DNA of 64,000 nt from Wylensekiella montiformis. Lineage in GTDB: Bacteria > Bacillota > Negativicutes > Selenomonadales > Selenomonadaceae. The notes beneath the pieces are model-generated. The model worked only from the letters and a program-made list of their open reading frames with translations, was not told where the DNA came from and searched no databases. A program made the translations under genes and the position numbers. The first letter of the stretch is position 1. The number at the start of each line of letters is the position of its first letter. The stretch lies in assembly GCF_009697385.1 (NCBI RefSeq), contig NZ_VUNL01000007.1:1-64000 (forward strand). The letters run 5' to 3'. Of this stretch, positions 34,886 through 43,647 are shown piece after piece.

Positions 34886-35902
34886 ATGACCTGGAAAAAG
34901 AACGTCCTTGCCGCGCTGTCTGTACTCGCTGTCGGCACCATGGCGCTGACGGGCTGCGGCGGAAACAGCAGCTCTTCGAGTGGAAGCGGTGACAAGATAG
35001 TTCTTCGCTATGCGGAGAATCAGGTAAAGGATTATCCGACCACGCAGGCGGCGCAGAAGTTTGCGGATCTTGTCAAGGAAAAGACGAACGGACGTATCAC
35101 GGTCGAGGTTTATGACAGCGGCCAGCTCGGCGACGAGAAATCCGTCATTGAGCAGGTGCAGTTCGGCGGCATTGACATGAGCCGCGTCAGCCTGACGCCT
35201 CTTTCCGAGTTCAGCCGCAATCTGATGGCGTTGCAGCTTCCTTACCTCTATCGCGATTCGGAGCATATGTGGAAGGTGCTGGACGGCGACATCGGCAAGG
35301 AGCTTTTGAAGAGCACGGAGGATTCGGGCATCGTCGGCCTTTCCTGGTATGACGCGGGCGCCCGCAACTTCTACAATTCCAAGCGTGAGATCAAGAGTCT
35401 GGCCGATATGCAGGGCCTCAAGATTCGCGTGCAGGAATCCTCGATGATGATGGATATGGTCAAGGCGCTTGGCGCGAACCCGACGCCGATGCCGTACGGC
35501 GAGGTTTACTCCGGACTGCAGACGAACGTCATTGACGGCGCGGAGAACAACTGGCCGTCCTATGAATCCACGAGCCATTACGAAGTAGCCAAATATTATG
35601 TAGTCGATGAGCACAGCCGCGTTCCGGAGATGCAGATCATCTCCAAGCAGACGATGGATAAGCTGTCGGCGGACGATCAGAAGATCATCCGTGAGTGTGC
35701 GGCGGAATCGGCCAAATATGAGCGCCAGCTCTGGGCTGAGCGCGAAAAAGCCTCGGAAGAGAAGGTCCGCGCAGGCGGCGCCGTGATCACGCGGCTTTCC
35801 GATGCGGCCCGTGCGGAATTCATCAAAGCCGTTCAGCCGCTTTACGAGAAGTACGGCGCGGAATACAAGGATCTGATTCAGAAGATTCGCGACGTCAAAT
35901 AA
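34886..35902 (+). CDS. dctP: TRAP transporter substrate-binding lipoprotein (DctP family)
   Basis: 338 residues. Signal peptide and lipobox: VGTMALTGCGGNSSSSS, with Cys about 22 as the lipid site. LRYAENQVKDYPTTQAAQKF, VQFGGIDMSRVSL, GLKIRVQESSMMMDMVKALG and MPYGEVYSGLQTNVIDGAEN are DctP signatures, including the arginine that binds the substrate carboxylate. With the uxa genes downstream under the same operator, uronate (galacturonate or glucuronate) is the likely ligand. ATG at 34886 has GAGGAGG eight bases upstream. The permease genes begin 242 bp further on after a hairpin region. Confidence 0.94.
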   Translation: MTWKKNVLAALSVLAVGTMALTGCGGNSSSSSGSGDKIVLRYAENQVKDYPTTQAAQKFADLVKEKTNGRITVEVYDSGQLGDEKSVIEQVQFGGIDMSRVSLTPLSEFSRNLMALQLPYLYRDSEHMWKVLDGDIGKELLKSTEDSGIVGLSWYDAGARNFYNSKREIKSLADMQGLKIRVQESSMMMDMVKALGANPTPMPYGEVYSGLQTNVIDGAENNWPSYESTSHYEVAKYYVVDEHSRVPEMQIISKQTMDKLSADDQKIIRECAAESAKYERQLWAEREKASEEKVRAGGAVITRLSDAARAEFIKAVQPLYEKYGAEYKDLIQKIRDVK

Positions 35903-35953
35903 CCGGAGATATACGGCAAAGGTCTGTGGTATCGGGCAGGAATACGCATGATG

Positions 35954-35985
35954 GAGCCTTCCCCTGCGGGGGGAGGCTCTTTTTA
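35954..35985 (+). terminator. Hairpin with T-run after dctP (GCCTTCCCC element, copy 2)
   Basis: Stem 35954-35964 with 35969-35979 (one mismatch) and then TTTTTATCC. It belongs to the dispersed repeat family. A partial terminator here would give more binding protein than permease, as is common in TRAP operons; that is inference. Confidence 0.7.
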
Positions 35986-36063
35986 TCCGATGCTAAGGGT
36001 CGCTAAGCTTCCCGCTTTTCAGCGGGGAGCAAGCGCCCCTAAAGCTCTGGATAAGTTCGACTA

Positions 36064-36106
36064 GATTCAAAGGGAGTAAAAACTCCCTTTGAATCAGTCT
36101 CACTTT
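36064..36106 (+). repeat. Perfect 14-bp hairpin, part of a second dispersed repeat
   Basis: 36064-36077 pairs perfectly with 36082-36095 around AAAA. The right arm and following bases (36084-36106) recur inverted at 42629-42651 with one mismatch in 23. Lies between dctP and dctQ. Confidence 0.75.
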
Positions 36107-36144
36107 ATCCGATACTGACGGACGGGCCGGAAGGAGGTCTTATC

Positions 36145-36696
36145 ATGAGTGAGGAGAAGAAGCAGCTGAACCCGGTTCTAAGCGCCATGACCTATGTGTT
36201 CGACTTTACCTATTCGCTGCTGCTGCATTATTCGAAGATCGTGCTGCTGCTGATCGTCCTTATCGTTTCGGCGGAAGTGTTCAGCCGCCAGTTCCTGCAT
36301 ACGAGTATTCACTGGTCGGAGGAAGTCGCTCTGTTCCTGATGGTATGGATGGCGTTTCTGTCCATGGCCATCGGCGTGCAGAAGGGCGTCCATATCGCGC
36401 TGGGATTTTTTGTCCAGCTGATGCCGGAGAAGCTTCGCTGGTACGTCAATAAGTTCGACCTGCTGATTATCATGGGGTTCGGCGTATTTATGGTCTATTA
36501 CGGCGCAAAGCTCGTGCAGAGCACGATGAGCTCGACGTTGCCGGCGACGCAGTGGCCGGCGGGGCTGCTGTATCTTATGATTCCCGTCAGCGGCGTTTAC
36601 ATCGTTTACTTTGCCGGTCTGGATTTCTTCGGACTCAAGGAGTACGAGCATACGCAGTTTTATCAGGATGACGAAAAGAACGGAGGCGAAGCATGA
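36145..36696 (+). CDS. dctQ: TRAP transporter small permease (DctQ)
   Basis: 183 residues with four membrane segments. IVLLLIVLIVSAEVFSRQFL, the charged loop SIHWSEEVALFLMVWMAFLS and GVQKGVHIALGFFVQLMP are DctQ family features. It pairs with DctM in the membrane. ATG with GGAGGT about eight bases upstream. The stop overlaps the dctM start region (ATGATG), so the two are coupled. Confidence 0.93.
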   Translation: MSEEKKQLNPVLSAMTYVFDFTYSLLLHYSKIVLLLIVLIVSAEVFSRQFLHTSIHWSEEVALFLMVWMAFLSMAIGVQKGVHIALGFFVQLMPEKLRWYVNKFDLLIIMGFGVFMVYYGAKLVQSTMSSTLPATQWPAGLLYLMIPVSGVYIVYFAGLDFFGLKEYEHTQFYQDDEKNGGEA

Positions 36697-37997
36697 TGTT
36701 TGATGCCAATACGGCCATTGCGCTGTTATTCGGAACCTTTTTCCTGTTCATCATCTGCCGGCTGCCGATTACCTTTGCTTTGGCCGGCTCTACGGCCATC
36801 ACGATGCTCTATGTGCATGTCCCGCTGATGTCGCTGGTCCAGCAGATGAGCAAGGCGATCAACAGCTTCTCGCTGATGGCGATCCCGTTCTTCATTCTGG
36901 CCGGTGAAATCATGTGCGCGGGCGGCATTTCCGACCGGCTGCTGGCCTTCGCCAACGTCCTCGTCGGCCGGTTCCGCGGCGGCCTATCGCATGTGAATAT
37001 TCTGGCCTCCATGTTCTTCGGCGGCATTTCCGGTTCGGCGGTCGCCGACGTTTCCTCGCTGGGCTCGGTCGAGATTCCGATGATGAAAAAGGCGGGGTAC
37101 AGCGGGGAGTTTTCTACGGCGGTCACGGTGGCCAGCGCCTGTCAGGGCGTGCTGGTTCCGCCGTCTCACAATATGATCATTTATTCGCTGGCCGCGGGCG
37201 GCGTATCGGTCGGCGCGCTCTTTCTGGCCGGCTTCATCCCGGGCATCCTGCTCGGCTGCTGCCTTTTGGTGGTTTCGGTCTACATGTCCGTGAAGCATCA
37301 CTACCCGAAAGGATCGGCCGTGGGCCTTCGCGAAGCGCTGCGCACGACCAAGGACGCGTTCTTCGCGCTCGGCACGGCGTTCATCATCCTGTTCGGCACG
37401 GCGCTGGGCTTTTTCACGGCGACCGAATCGGCGGCCATCGCCTGCGTGTATGCCTTCCTCGTCTCGGTGTTCATTTACCGGGAGCTCAAGATGAACATGA
37501 TGCCGCGCATCCTCATGAATACGGTTAAGACTCTGGCGATGGTATTCAGCCTCATCGCTGCGGCCGGAGCCTTCGGCTGGATGATGGCCTTCCTCAAGGT
37601 GCCGGCGATCATCACGCACGGCGTGCTGTCCATCAGCGACAACCCGCTGGTTATCCTCTTTGCCATGAATATCCTGCTGCTTTTCCTCGGCGCGGTGATG
37701 GATATGGCGCCGCTGATCGTCATCATGACCCCGATTCTTCTGCCGGTCGCGACGGCATGCGGCATGAGTCCCGTGCAGTTCGGCGTGATGCTCATCTACA
37801 ATCTGGCCATCGGCCTCTGCACGCCGCCGGTCGGTTCGGCGCTCTTTGTCGGCTGCGGCATTGCGAAGCTGCCGATGGAGCGGGTCGGCAAAGCCATGAT
37901 TCCGATGTATGCGGCGATGTTCATCGGATTGATGCTGGTCACCTTTGTCCCGCAGTTTTCTATGACGCTGCCGACGATGCTCGGTGCGCTGAAATAA
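36693..37997 (+). CDS. dctM: TRAP transporter large permease (DctM)
   Basis: 434 residues with about 12 membrane segments. FIICRLPITFALAGSTAITM, SFSLMAIPFFILAGEIMCAG, FFGGISGSAVADVSSLG and TPPVGSALFVGCGIAKLPM are DctM signatures. It carries the substrate with sodium ions (family knowledge). Start ATG 36693 (overlap of 4 bp with dctQ); ATG 36696 also possible. A 161-bp gap separates it from uxaC, which has its own promoter. Confidence 0.95.
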   Translation: MMFDANTAIALLFGTFFLFIICRLPITFALAGSTAITMLYVHVPLMSLVQQMSKAINSFSLMAIPFFILAGEIMCAGGISDRLLAFANVLVGRFRGGLSHVNILASMFFGGISGSAVADVSSLGSVEIPMMKKAGYSGEFSTAVTVASACQGVLVPPSHNMIIYSLAAGGVSVGALFLAGFIPGILLGCCLLVVSVYMSVKHHYPKGSAVGLREALRTTKDAFFALGTAFIILFGTALGFFTATESAAIACVYAFLVSVFIYRELKMNMMPRILMNTVKTLAMVFSLIAAAGAFGWMMAFLKVPAIITHGVLSISDNPLVILFAMNILLLFLGAVMDMAPLIVIMTPILLPVATACGMSPVQFGVMLIYNLAIGLCTPPVGSALFVGCGIAKLPMERVGKAMIPMYAAMFIGLMLVTFVPQFSMTLPTMLGALK

Positions 37998-38037
37998 GAA
38001 AATAAGCGAAACTGAGAGAAAATCATCACGGTTTTTA

Positions 38038-38066
38038 TTGACAATAGGAAGGAAAAGTCATAAAAT
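38038..38066 (+). promoter_or_regulatory. Promoter of the uxaCBA operon
   Basis: TTGACA (38038-38043), 17 bp, TAAAAT (38061-38066). The start codon of uxaC is about 90 bp downstream. Confidence 0.85.
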
Positions 38067-38071
38067 AAGAA

Positions 38072-38087
38072 TTGTAAGGGCTTACAA
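38072..38087. promoter_or_regulatory. LacI-type operator at the uxaC promoter
   Basis: TTGTAAG-GG-CTTACAA, two perfect seven-base arms around GG, five bases after the -10 box. Same layout as the operator at the dctP promoter. Confidence 0.88.
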
Positions 38088-38158
38088 ATAATGTAACAGA
38101 GAAAGTGTACGATACAAAAGCAGATTGCGGCGGAACATACGCAAAGGAGGATTTCATC

Positions 38159-39577
38159 ATGAAAGCATTTATGGACGAGGATTTCCTGCTCCAGACCGAG
38201 ACGGCAAAAAAACTCTACCATGAACACGCGGCCAAGATGCCGATCATCGATTATCACTGCCACATCAGCCCGCAGGAGATCGCGGAAGATCATCGCTTCG
38301 GCGATATTACCGAGGTCTGGCTCGGCGGCGATCATTACAAGTGGCGCATGATGCGCAGCAACGGCGTACCGGAAAAATACATCACGGGAACCGCGTCGAC
38401 GGCGCGTGAGAAATTCCAGAAATTTGCGGAGTCCCTGCCGCGCGCGATCGGCAATCCGCTGTACCACTGGACTCATCTGGAACTCAAGCGGTACTTTGGC
38501 TGCGACAAGACGCTGAACGGCGACACGGCGGAGGAGATCTGGAATCTCTGCAATGAAAAGCTGCAGCAGCCCGATATGAGCGTTCAGGGCATCATCCGCA
38601 AATCGAACGTCAAAGTGATCTGCACGACGGACGATCCGGCGGACGATCTGCGCTGGCACAAGAGGATTCGCGAGGAAGGCAAGTGCAGTGCGCTCGTTCT
38701 GCCGGCGATGCGCCCGGACAAGGCGATGCGCATCGAAAAGCCGGAGTGGGAGAACTACATGAAATACGAGCTGGGGCAGGCGGCCGGCATGGAGATCTCG
38801 ACCATGCAGGATATCCGCGACGCGCTGTCCAAGCGCATCGACTATTTCGCCTCGATGGGCTGCAAGGCTTCGGACCACGCGCTGGAATACTGCTTCTATA
38901 ACCCGGCGGAAGAGTACGAGCTGGATGATATCGTCGGCAGGGTCATCAACGGCAAGGGCGCGCCGAGCCGCGACGAGATCGAGAAGTACAAGACGGCGCT
39001 GTTGCTCTTCCTCGGCAAGGAATATGCCCGCCGCGGCTGGGCCATGCAGATTCACTATTCCGCGCTGCGCGACAACAACTCCAATATGTATGACCGACTC
39101 GGCCCGGATACCGGCTTCGACTGCATCGCCACGTACAACTGCGGAGAAGGACTTGTCCATCTCATGGACGCGCTGGAGCGCAACGGCCACCTGCCGAAAT
39201 TCATCATTTACTCGCTGAATCCGGCGGACAATGCCATGATCGGGACGATCCTTGGCTCGTTCCAGGGACCGGAGGTGCCGGGCAAGATTCAGCAGGGCGC
39301 CGCCTGGTGGTTCAACGATACGAAACTGGGCATGGAAGCGCAGCTGGCCAACGTCGGCAACCTGTCCGTTCTGGGCAACGCGCTCGGCATGCTGACGGAT
39401 TCCCGCTCGTTCCTGTCCTATACGCGCCATGAATATTACCGCCGCATCCTCTGCAACTTCCTCGGCAATCTGGTAGAGAACGGCGAATATCCGGCCGATA
39501 TGGAGTTCCTCGGACAGATCGTCGAGGACATCAGCTACAACAACGCCGACCGCTATTTCGGCTTTGGAAAAGAATAA
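38159..39577 (+). CDS. uxaC: Uronate isomerase
   Basis: 472 residues. It turns D-galacturonate into tagaturonate and D-glucuronate into fructuronate. PIIDYHCHISPQEIAEDHRF with the H-x-H metal motif, LGGDHYKWRMMRSNGV, CTTDDPADDLRWHKRI and MQIHYSALRDNN are all UxaC features of the amidohydrolase fold. ATG 38159 has AAAGGAGG about eight bases upstream. Followed after about 90 bp, which hold a small hairpin (CTTCTCC with GGAGAAG around 39591-39609), by uxaB. Confidence 0.96.
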   Translation: MKAFMDEDFLLQTETAKKLYHEHAAKMPIIDYHCHISPQEIAEDHRFGDITEVWLGGDHYKWRMMRSNGVPEKYITGTASTAREKFQKFAESLPRAIGNPLYHWTHLELKRYFGCDKTLNGDTAEEIWNLCNEKLQQPDMSVQGIIRKSNVKVICTTDDPADDLRWHKRIREEGKCSALVLPAMRPDKAMRIEKPEWENYMKYELGQAAGMEISTMQDIRDALSKRIDYFASMGCKASDHALEYCFYNPAEEYELDDIVGRVINGKGAPSRDEIEKYKTALLLFLGKEYARRGWAMQIHYSALRDNNSNMYDRLGPDTGFDCIATYNCGEGLVHLMDALERNGHLPKFIIYSLNPADNAMIGTILGSFQGPEVPGKIQQGAAWWFNDTKLGMEAQLANVGNLSVLGNALGMLTDSRSFLSYTRHEYYRRILCNFLGNLVENGEYPADMEFLGQIVEDISYNNADRYFGFGKE

Positions 39578-39670
39578 TAGCAGGCAGGCACTTCTCCCGT
39601 GCGGAGAAGGGCCTGTCTTATAGATAAACCGATTTACGAAAAAGTTACGAAAAAGAGGAAGGGATAGATC

Positions 39671-41131
39671 ATGAAGAACATCCGTGAATTGTACCGCCGC
39701 GAGCAGCATCCGGTCCGCGTCCTGCAGATCGGGGAGGGAAATTTCCTGCGCGCCTTTGTAGACTATGCCATCGACGCCGCCAACGAGGAAAACGGATTTG
39801 ACGGCAATGTGGCCATCGTCATGCCGCGCGCCAGAAAAAACGAGCGGTTCGCGAGTCAGGACAATCTCTACACCGTCTGCCTGCGCGGACAGAAGGACGG
39901 CAAGCCGTACAAGGAGAATCGCGTGATCCGGTGCATCGATTCGGTTCTCGGCGCGTATGATGATTACGACGCGTTCATGAAGCTGGCGGAGCTGGACACC
40001 CTGCGCTTCGTGGTATCCAACACGACAGAAGCCGGCATCGTCTATGAGGACGGCGACCGCTTCGACGATTGTCCGCCGAAGACGTTCCCCGCTAAGCTGA
40101 CGAAATTCCTCTTTGCGCGCTACCGCCATTTTCATGGCGCGGCCGACAAGGGACTGGTCATGCTGCCCGTGGAGCTCATCGACCACAACGGCGAGACGCT
40201 CAAGCGCTGCGTCCTGCAATATGCGGCGCTCTGGCAGCTGGAGGACGGCTTCCAAAGCTGGCTGGATGAGGCCTGCATCTTTGCCAGCACACTGGTAGAC
40301 CGCATTGTGGCCGGCTATCCGAAGGATCAGGCCGCGGCGTATGAAGCGGAGCTGGGCTATACGGACTGCCTGCTCGATCAGGGCGAGCCGTTCGGCCTGT
40401 GGGTCATCGGCGATCCGCGTGTGCGGGATATGCTGCCGATTTCCACGGACAAGCTGCAGGTGGAATTCACGGAGGACATTGAAAAATTCAAGGAACAGAA
40501 GGTCCGCATCCTGAACGGCGCGCATACCTCGATGGTTCTCGGCGCTTATCTGGCGGGATTCGACTACGTCGGCCAGTGCATGAAGGACAAGGCGGTGCGT
40601 ACGCAGCTGGAACAGTCCGTATTCGGCGAAATCGTGCCGACCGTACACCTGCCGGAGGAAAAGGCAAAGGCCTTTGCCGCCGCCGTATTTGAACGCTTCG
40701 AGAACCCCTTCGTCAATCACGCGCTGCTGTCCATCTCCCTGAACTCTTTGTCCAAGTGGCGTGCGCGCGTGCTGCCGACGCTCAAGGACAGCTTCGAGAA
40801 AAACGGCCGCCTGCCGAAATGGCTGACGTATTCCCTTGCGGCTCTGCTGGCCTTCTACCATACGACGGAACAGGGCGACGGATGCCTGATCGGCCATCGC
40901 GGTGCAGGGACGTATGAGATTCATGACGACGCGGACAAGCTGGAACAGATCGCCAAGTGGGCTGGCGGGCCGGACGCGGAGTACATTCATGAGATCATGA
41001 GCCAGACCGGCTGGTGGGGAGAAGACCTCACGAAGATCGCGGGTCTGGAACAGGCCGTGGCCGGACATTTTGCCCGCATCGCAAAGATCGGTGCCAAAGC
41101 GCACATCGAGGAACTCGGAGCACAGGAGTAA
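39671..41131 (+). CDS. uxaB: Tagaturonate reductase (altronate oxidoreductase)
   Basis: 486 residues, mannitol dehydrogenase/UxaB family. It reduces tagaturonate to altronate with NADH. The N-terminal VRVLQIGEGNFLRAFVDYAI is the NAD site; SNTTEAGIVYED and the ELIDHNGETLKR region follow; catalytic K in RILNGAHTSMVLGAYLAGFD and the later lysine NSLSKWRARVLPTLKD fit the UxaB subgroup. No mannonate-route genes (uxuA, uxuB) are in the window, so the operon is directed at galacturonate. ATG with GAGGAAGG upstream. Confidence 0.94.
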   Translation: MKNIRELYRREQHPVRVLQIGEGNFLRAFVDYAIDAANEENGFDGNVAIVMPRARKNERFASQDNLYTVCLRGQKDGKPYKENRVIRCIDSVLGAYDDYDAFMKLAELDTLRFVVSNTTEAGIVYEDGDRFDDCPPKTFPAKLTKFLFARYRHFHGAADKGLVMLPVELIDHNGETLKRCVLQYAALWQLEDGFQSWLDEACIFASTLVDRIVAGYPKDQAAAYEAELGYTDCLLDQGEPFGLWVIGDPRVRDMLPISTDKLQVEFTEDIEKFKEQKVRILNGAHTSMVLGAYLAGFDYVGQCMKDKAVRTQLEQSVFGEIVPTVHLPEEKAKAFAAAVFERFENPFVNHALLSISLNSLSKWRARVLPTLKDSFEKNGRLPKWLTYSLAALLAFYHTTEQGDGCLIGHRGAGTYEIHDDADKLEQIAKWAGGPDAEYIHEIMSQTGWWGEDLTKIAGLEQAVAGHFARIAKIGAKAHIEELGAQE

Positions 41132-41136
41132 ACATC

Positions 41137-42630
41137 ATGGCAAAGATATTCAGGATCCATCCGGAAGATAACGTAGCCGTAGCCGTTCAGCCGCTGGCAA
41201 AGGGAGAAACGGCCGGACTGGACGGGCAGGACTTCACGGCCGGCAGCGATATTCCCGCCGGACACAAAATGGCCATCCGGGCGATACGGCGCGGCGAACC
41301 GGTGGTGAAATACGGATTCCCGATCGGCTCGGCCAAAGAGGATATTCAGCCCGGTGACTGGGTTCATACCCACAATGTACAGAGCCGTCTCGGCGACCTG
41401 CTTTCCTATGAATACCACCCGGAACAGGCGGGCAATACGGCGGTCGCGAATGACAGGGAGTACACGTTCATGGGCTATGAGCGGCCGGACGGACGGGCCG
41501 GCATCCGCAATGAAGTCTGGATCATCCCGACGGTCGGCTGCGTCAACGGAATCGCCCGCGCCATCGAGGCGGGCAGCCAGTCCTTCCGGACGGAGCACAT
41601 CGACGGGATTTATGCCTACAGCCATCCGCACGGCTGCTCCCAGCTCGGCGACGACCAGCTGAACACGCAGAAGATGCTGGCCGGACTCGTGCACAGCCCG
41701 AATGCCGGCGCGGTGCTGGTCCTTTCGCTGGGCTGCGAAAACAATCAGATCGACCTCATGAAAAAGGCCATCGGCGACTACGACGAAAACCGGGTGCGCT
41801 TCCTCGTCTGTCAGGACGTTGAAGATGAAGTCGCTTCCGGCATCGCGATCGTCAAAGAACTCTGCCGCTATGCGGATCAGTTCCATCGCACACAGCAGCC
41901 GGCCGGCAAATTGGTGCTCGGACTCAAATGTGGCGGCTCCGACGGATTTTCCGGCATTACGGCCAACCCGCTGGTCGGCACGGTTTCCAACAAAATCGTG
42001 GCGGCGGGCGGCACGAGCATCCTCACGGAAGTTCCGGAGATGTTCGGCGCGGAAACCCTGCTGATGAACCGCTGCAAAGATCAGGCGACCTTTGAAAAAA
42101 CCGTGAACCTGATCAACTCGTTCAAATCCTACTTCATGCGCTACGGCGAAAAGATCAATGAAAATCCGTCGCCGGGCAACAAGGCGGGCGGCATCACGAC
42201 CTTGGAGGACAAATCGCTCGGCTGTGTGCAAAAAGGTGGCCGTGCCGTCGTGCAGGATGTGCTGGAATACGGCGATCGCGCACAGGAAAAGGGACTGCTT
42301 CTTCTGCAGGCCCCCGGCAACGACCTCGTAGCGGCCAACGCACTCGCCGCGGCCGGGGCGCATATCGTTCTCTTTACCACGGGACGCGGCACCCCGTTCG
42401 CCTGCCCGGTCCCGACCGTGAAGATCGCCAGCAACTCCCATCTGGCCGGCTTCAAGAGCCGCTGGATCGACTTTAACGCCGGCCAGCTGCTCGAAGGACA
42501 CAGCATGGAAGAAGTCAGCGAATCCTTCATGCAGCTGATTCTCGACATCGCCTCCGGCCGCCGCCATGCCAAAAGCGAGTCACTGGACAAACACGAACTG
42601 GCCATCTTCAAAGACGGCGTAACATTATAA
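41137..42630 (+). CDS. uxaA: Altronate dehydratase
   Basis: 497 residues, full-length fused form: N-terminal SAF-like domain (about 1-95, FRIHPEDNVAVAVQPLAKGE to QPGDWVHTHN) and the larger C-terminal domain (MGYERPDGRAGIRNEVWIIP, YSHPHGCSQLGDDQ, LGLKCGGSDGFSGITANPLV, TTGRGTPFACPVPTVKIASN). It removes water from altronate to give KDG, which KdgK then uses. ATG 41137 five bp after uxaB. The stop codon TAA (42628-42630) overlaps the first bases of an inverted dispersed repeat. Confidence 0.96.
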   Translation: MAKIFRIHPEDNVAVAVQPLAKGETAGLDGQDFTAGSDIPAGHKMAIRAIRRGEPVVKYGFPIGSAKEDIQPGDWVHTHNVQSRLGDLLSYEYHPEQAGNTAVANDREYTFMGYERPDGRAGIRNEVWIIPTVGCVNGIARAIEAGSQSFRTEHIDGIYAYSHPHGCSQLGDDQLNTQKMLAGLVHSPNAGAVLVLSLGCENNQIDLMKKAIGDYDENRVRFLVCQDVEDEVASGIAIVKELCRYADQFHRTQQPAGKLVLGLKCGGSDGFSGITANPLVGTVSNKIVAAGGTSILTEVPEMFGAETLLMNRCKDQATFEKTVNLINSFKSYFMRYGEKINENPSPGNKAGGITTLEDKSLGCVQKGGRAVVQDVLEYGDRAQEKGLLLLQAPGNDLVAANALAAAGAHIVLFTTGRGTPFACPVPTVKIASNSHLAGFKSRWIDFNAGQLLEGHSMEEVSESFMQLILDIASGRRHAKSESLDKHELAIFKDGVTL

Positions 42631-42651
42631 AGTGAGACTTATTCAAAGGGA
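42629..42651 (-). repeat. Inverted partial copy of the 36084-36106 repeat
   Basis: Reverse complement matches 36084-36106 at 22 of 23 bases. It begins within the uxaA stop codon. Both copies lie in the uronate gene region, one after dctP and one after uxaA. Confidence 0.7.
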
Positions 42652-42658
42652 CGGACAG

Positions 42659-42733
42659 CCCCTCATCCGGGTTCGCTGCGCTCACCCACCTTCCCCCGAG
42701 GGGGAAGGCTGCGCTTCGAGGATTACGCCTTCC
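42659..42733 (-). repeat. GCCTTCCCC element, copy 3 (inverted orientation)
   Basis: CCCCTCATCCGGGTTCGCTG begins it, with hairpins GGTTCGC...-type and CCTTCCCCC/GGGGGAAGG, then TGCGCTTCGAGGATTACGCC. It is almost identical to the copy at 43787, so the 42791 gene lies between two like-oriented copies. Confidence 0.85.
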
Positions 42734-42771
42734 ACGACAAAATCTTGGCACATACCACATATTTTTCAGTA

Positions 42772-42800
42772 TTGACGTCCCTATGTAGATATGCTATATT
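42772..42800 (+). promoter_or_regulatory. Probable promoter overlapping the first possible start of the next gene
   Basis: TTGACG (42772-42777), 17 bp, TATATT (42795-42800), each five of six to consensus. Expected transcription start about 42807, downstream of ATG 42791. Confidence 0.55.
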
Positions 42801-43576
42801 TGAAGTACGGAAAGGTTGATCCTTCCGTTGCTCGTGAACTTAGCCGCTTGGTCAAGGGAGTGGTTAAGGGAGGCTTTATATCGGTTTGTGCATTAAGCCA
42901 GAACTTGAATAGGTATGCCATGCATGCTGAAAAGAAAAATGCCAACATGATCTTATTGCCTGGGGCTGTATGGCTTCAGGCATTTTTCTTTGGGGGATAC
43001 TCGTTGGACGCTCTAGCAAAAGCCCTAAACTTATATGAAGGCCTGTTGAACAAGGATTTTTATATCACGATTGCTAAAAACGGCGATAAACGCATCCTGC
43101 ATCTTGTATTCAAAAAGGCAAATTTTCCGCATCTTTTGGGGCTCACAAAGCTCATGGATCTCTCTAAAGTAAAAGGAGAAAGACCCGGTACTATCTACAA
43201 CAAGGTAAAGCGCGGAGACATAACCTACGAATACCTTACTAAAAGTTCTCACTTTCCTGAGATCGAGCAGAGAATCAACGACTTCTTAAATGTTCAGCAA
43301 ATCATTCAAAACCTGCGCAACCGGAAAATCATTATCCAATTTAACCCAGGGCGTGCAGGGTCGACGATCGAAGCAGACTATCTAATCTACAGCAAAGAAG
43401 GCCTGCAGTACCTTTATCTGTTCATTGTAAAAGAATTCAATCAGACAAATCTGTTTGTTCCGATGTCTTTTTTTGGTTCCACCAATAATGGTTACTTGCA
43501 AAATCAGACAGTATATACTGTTCTTGATGTAAAAATTACTCCTTTTGAAAGGAAGCAAAAAAGAACGACTCCATAA
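42791..43576 (+). CDS. Possible PBECR4-type nuclease-domain protein
   Basis: Up to 261 residues. ALNLYEGLLNKDFYITIAKN, LHLVFKKANFPHLLGLTKLM, TIYNKVKRGDITYEYLTKS and a C-terminal ADYLIYSKEG...PMSFF part resemble the PBECR4 domain (barnase/EndoU/colicin/RelE-like nuclease group found in phages and conflict systems); this is from memory of the family pattern. A promoter-like sequence overlaps ATG 42791, so translation may start later, for example ATG 42920, though no start has a good RBS. More A+T-rich than its neighbours and enclosed by dispersed repeats, which suggests transfer. No antitoxin-like partner is adjacent. Confidence 0.5.
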   Translation: MLYLKYGKVDPSVARELSRLVKGVVKGGFISVCALSQNLNRYAMHAEKKNANMILLPGAVWLQAFFFGGYSLDALAKALNLYEGLLNKDFYITIAKNGDKRILHLVFKKANFPHLLGLTKLMDLSKVKGERPGTIYNKVKRGDITYEYLTKSSHFPEIEQRINDFLNVQQIIQNLRNRKIIIQFNPGRAGSTIEADYLIYSKEGLQYLYLFIVKEFNQTNLFVPMSFFGSTNNGYLQNQTVYTVLDVKITPFERKQKRTTP

Positions 43577-43618
43577 AAACAGCTAGATTGCACGATGCGC
43601 CAATTTAGCTGTTTTTAG
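43575..43618 (+). terminator. Intrinsic terminator of the PBECR4-like gene
   Basis: 16-bp stem (43575-43590 with 43601-43616, one G-T pair) followed by a short T-run; it overlaps the stop codon. Confidence 0.85.
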
Positions 43619-43647
43619 TTACCTTTTCTCAAAACAATCCGTCACGC

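Noticed and set aside
37796-41104. Open frame of 1,102 codons on the minus strand
   Set aside because: It lies antisense over dctM, uxaC and uxaB, which have clear family motifs and RBS sites. The reversed G+C-rich codon pattern explains the long frame, and the translation has no recognisable domain.
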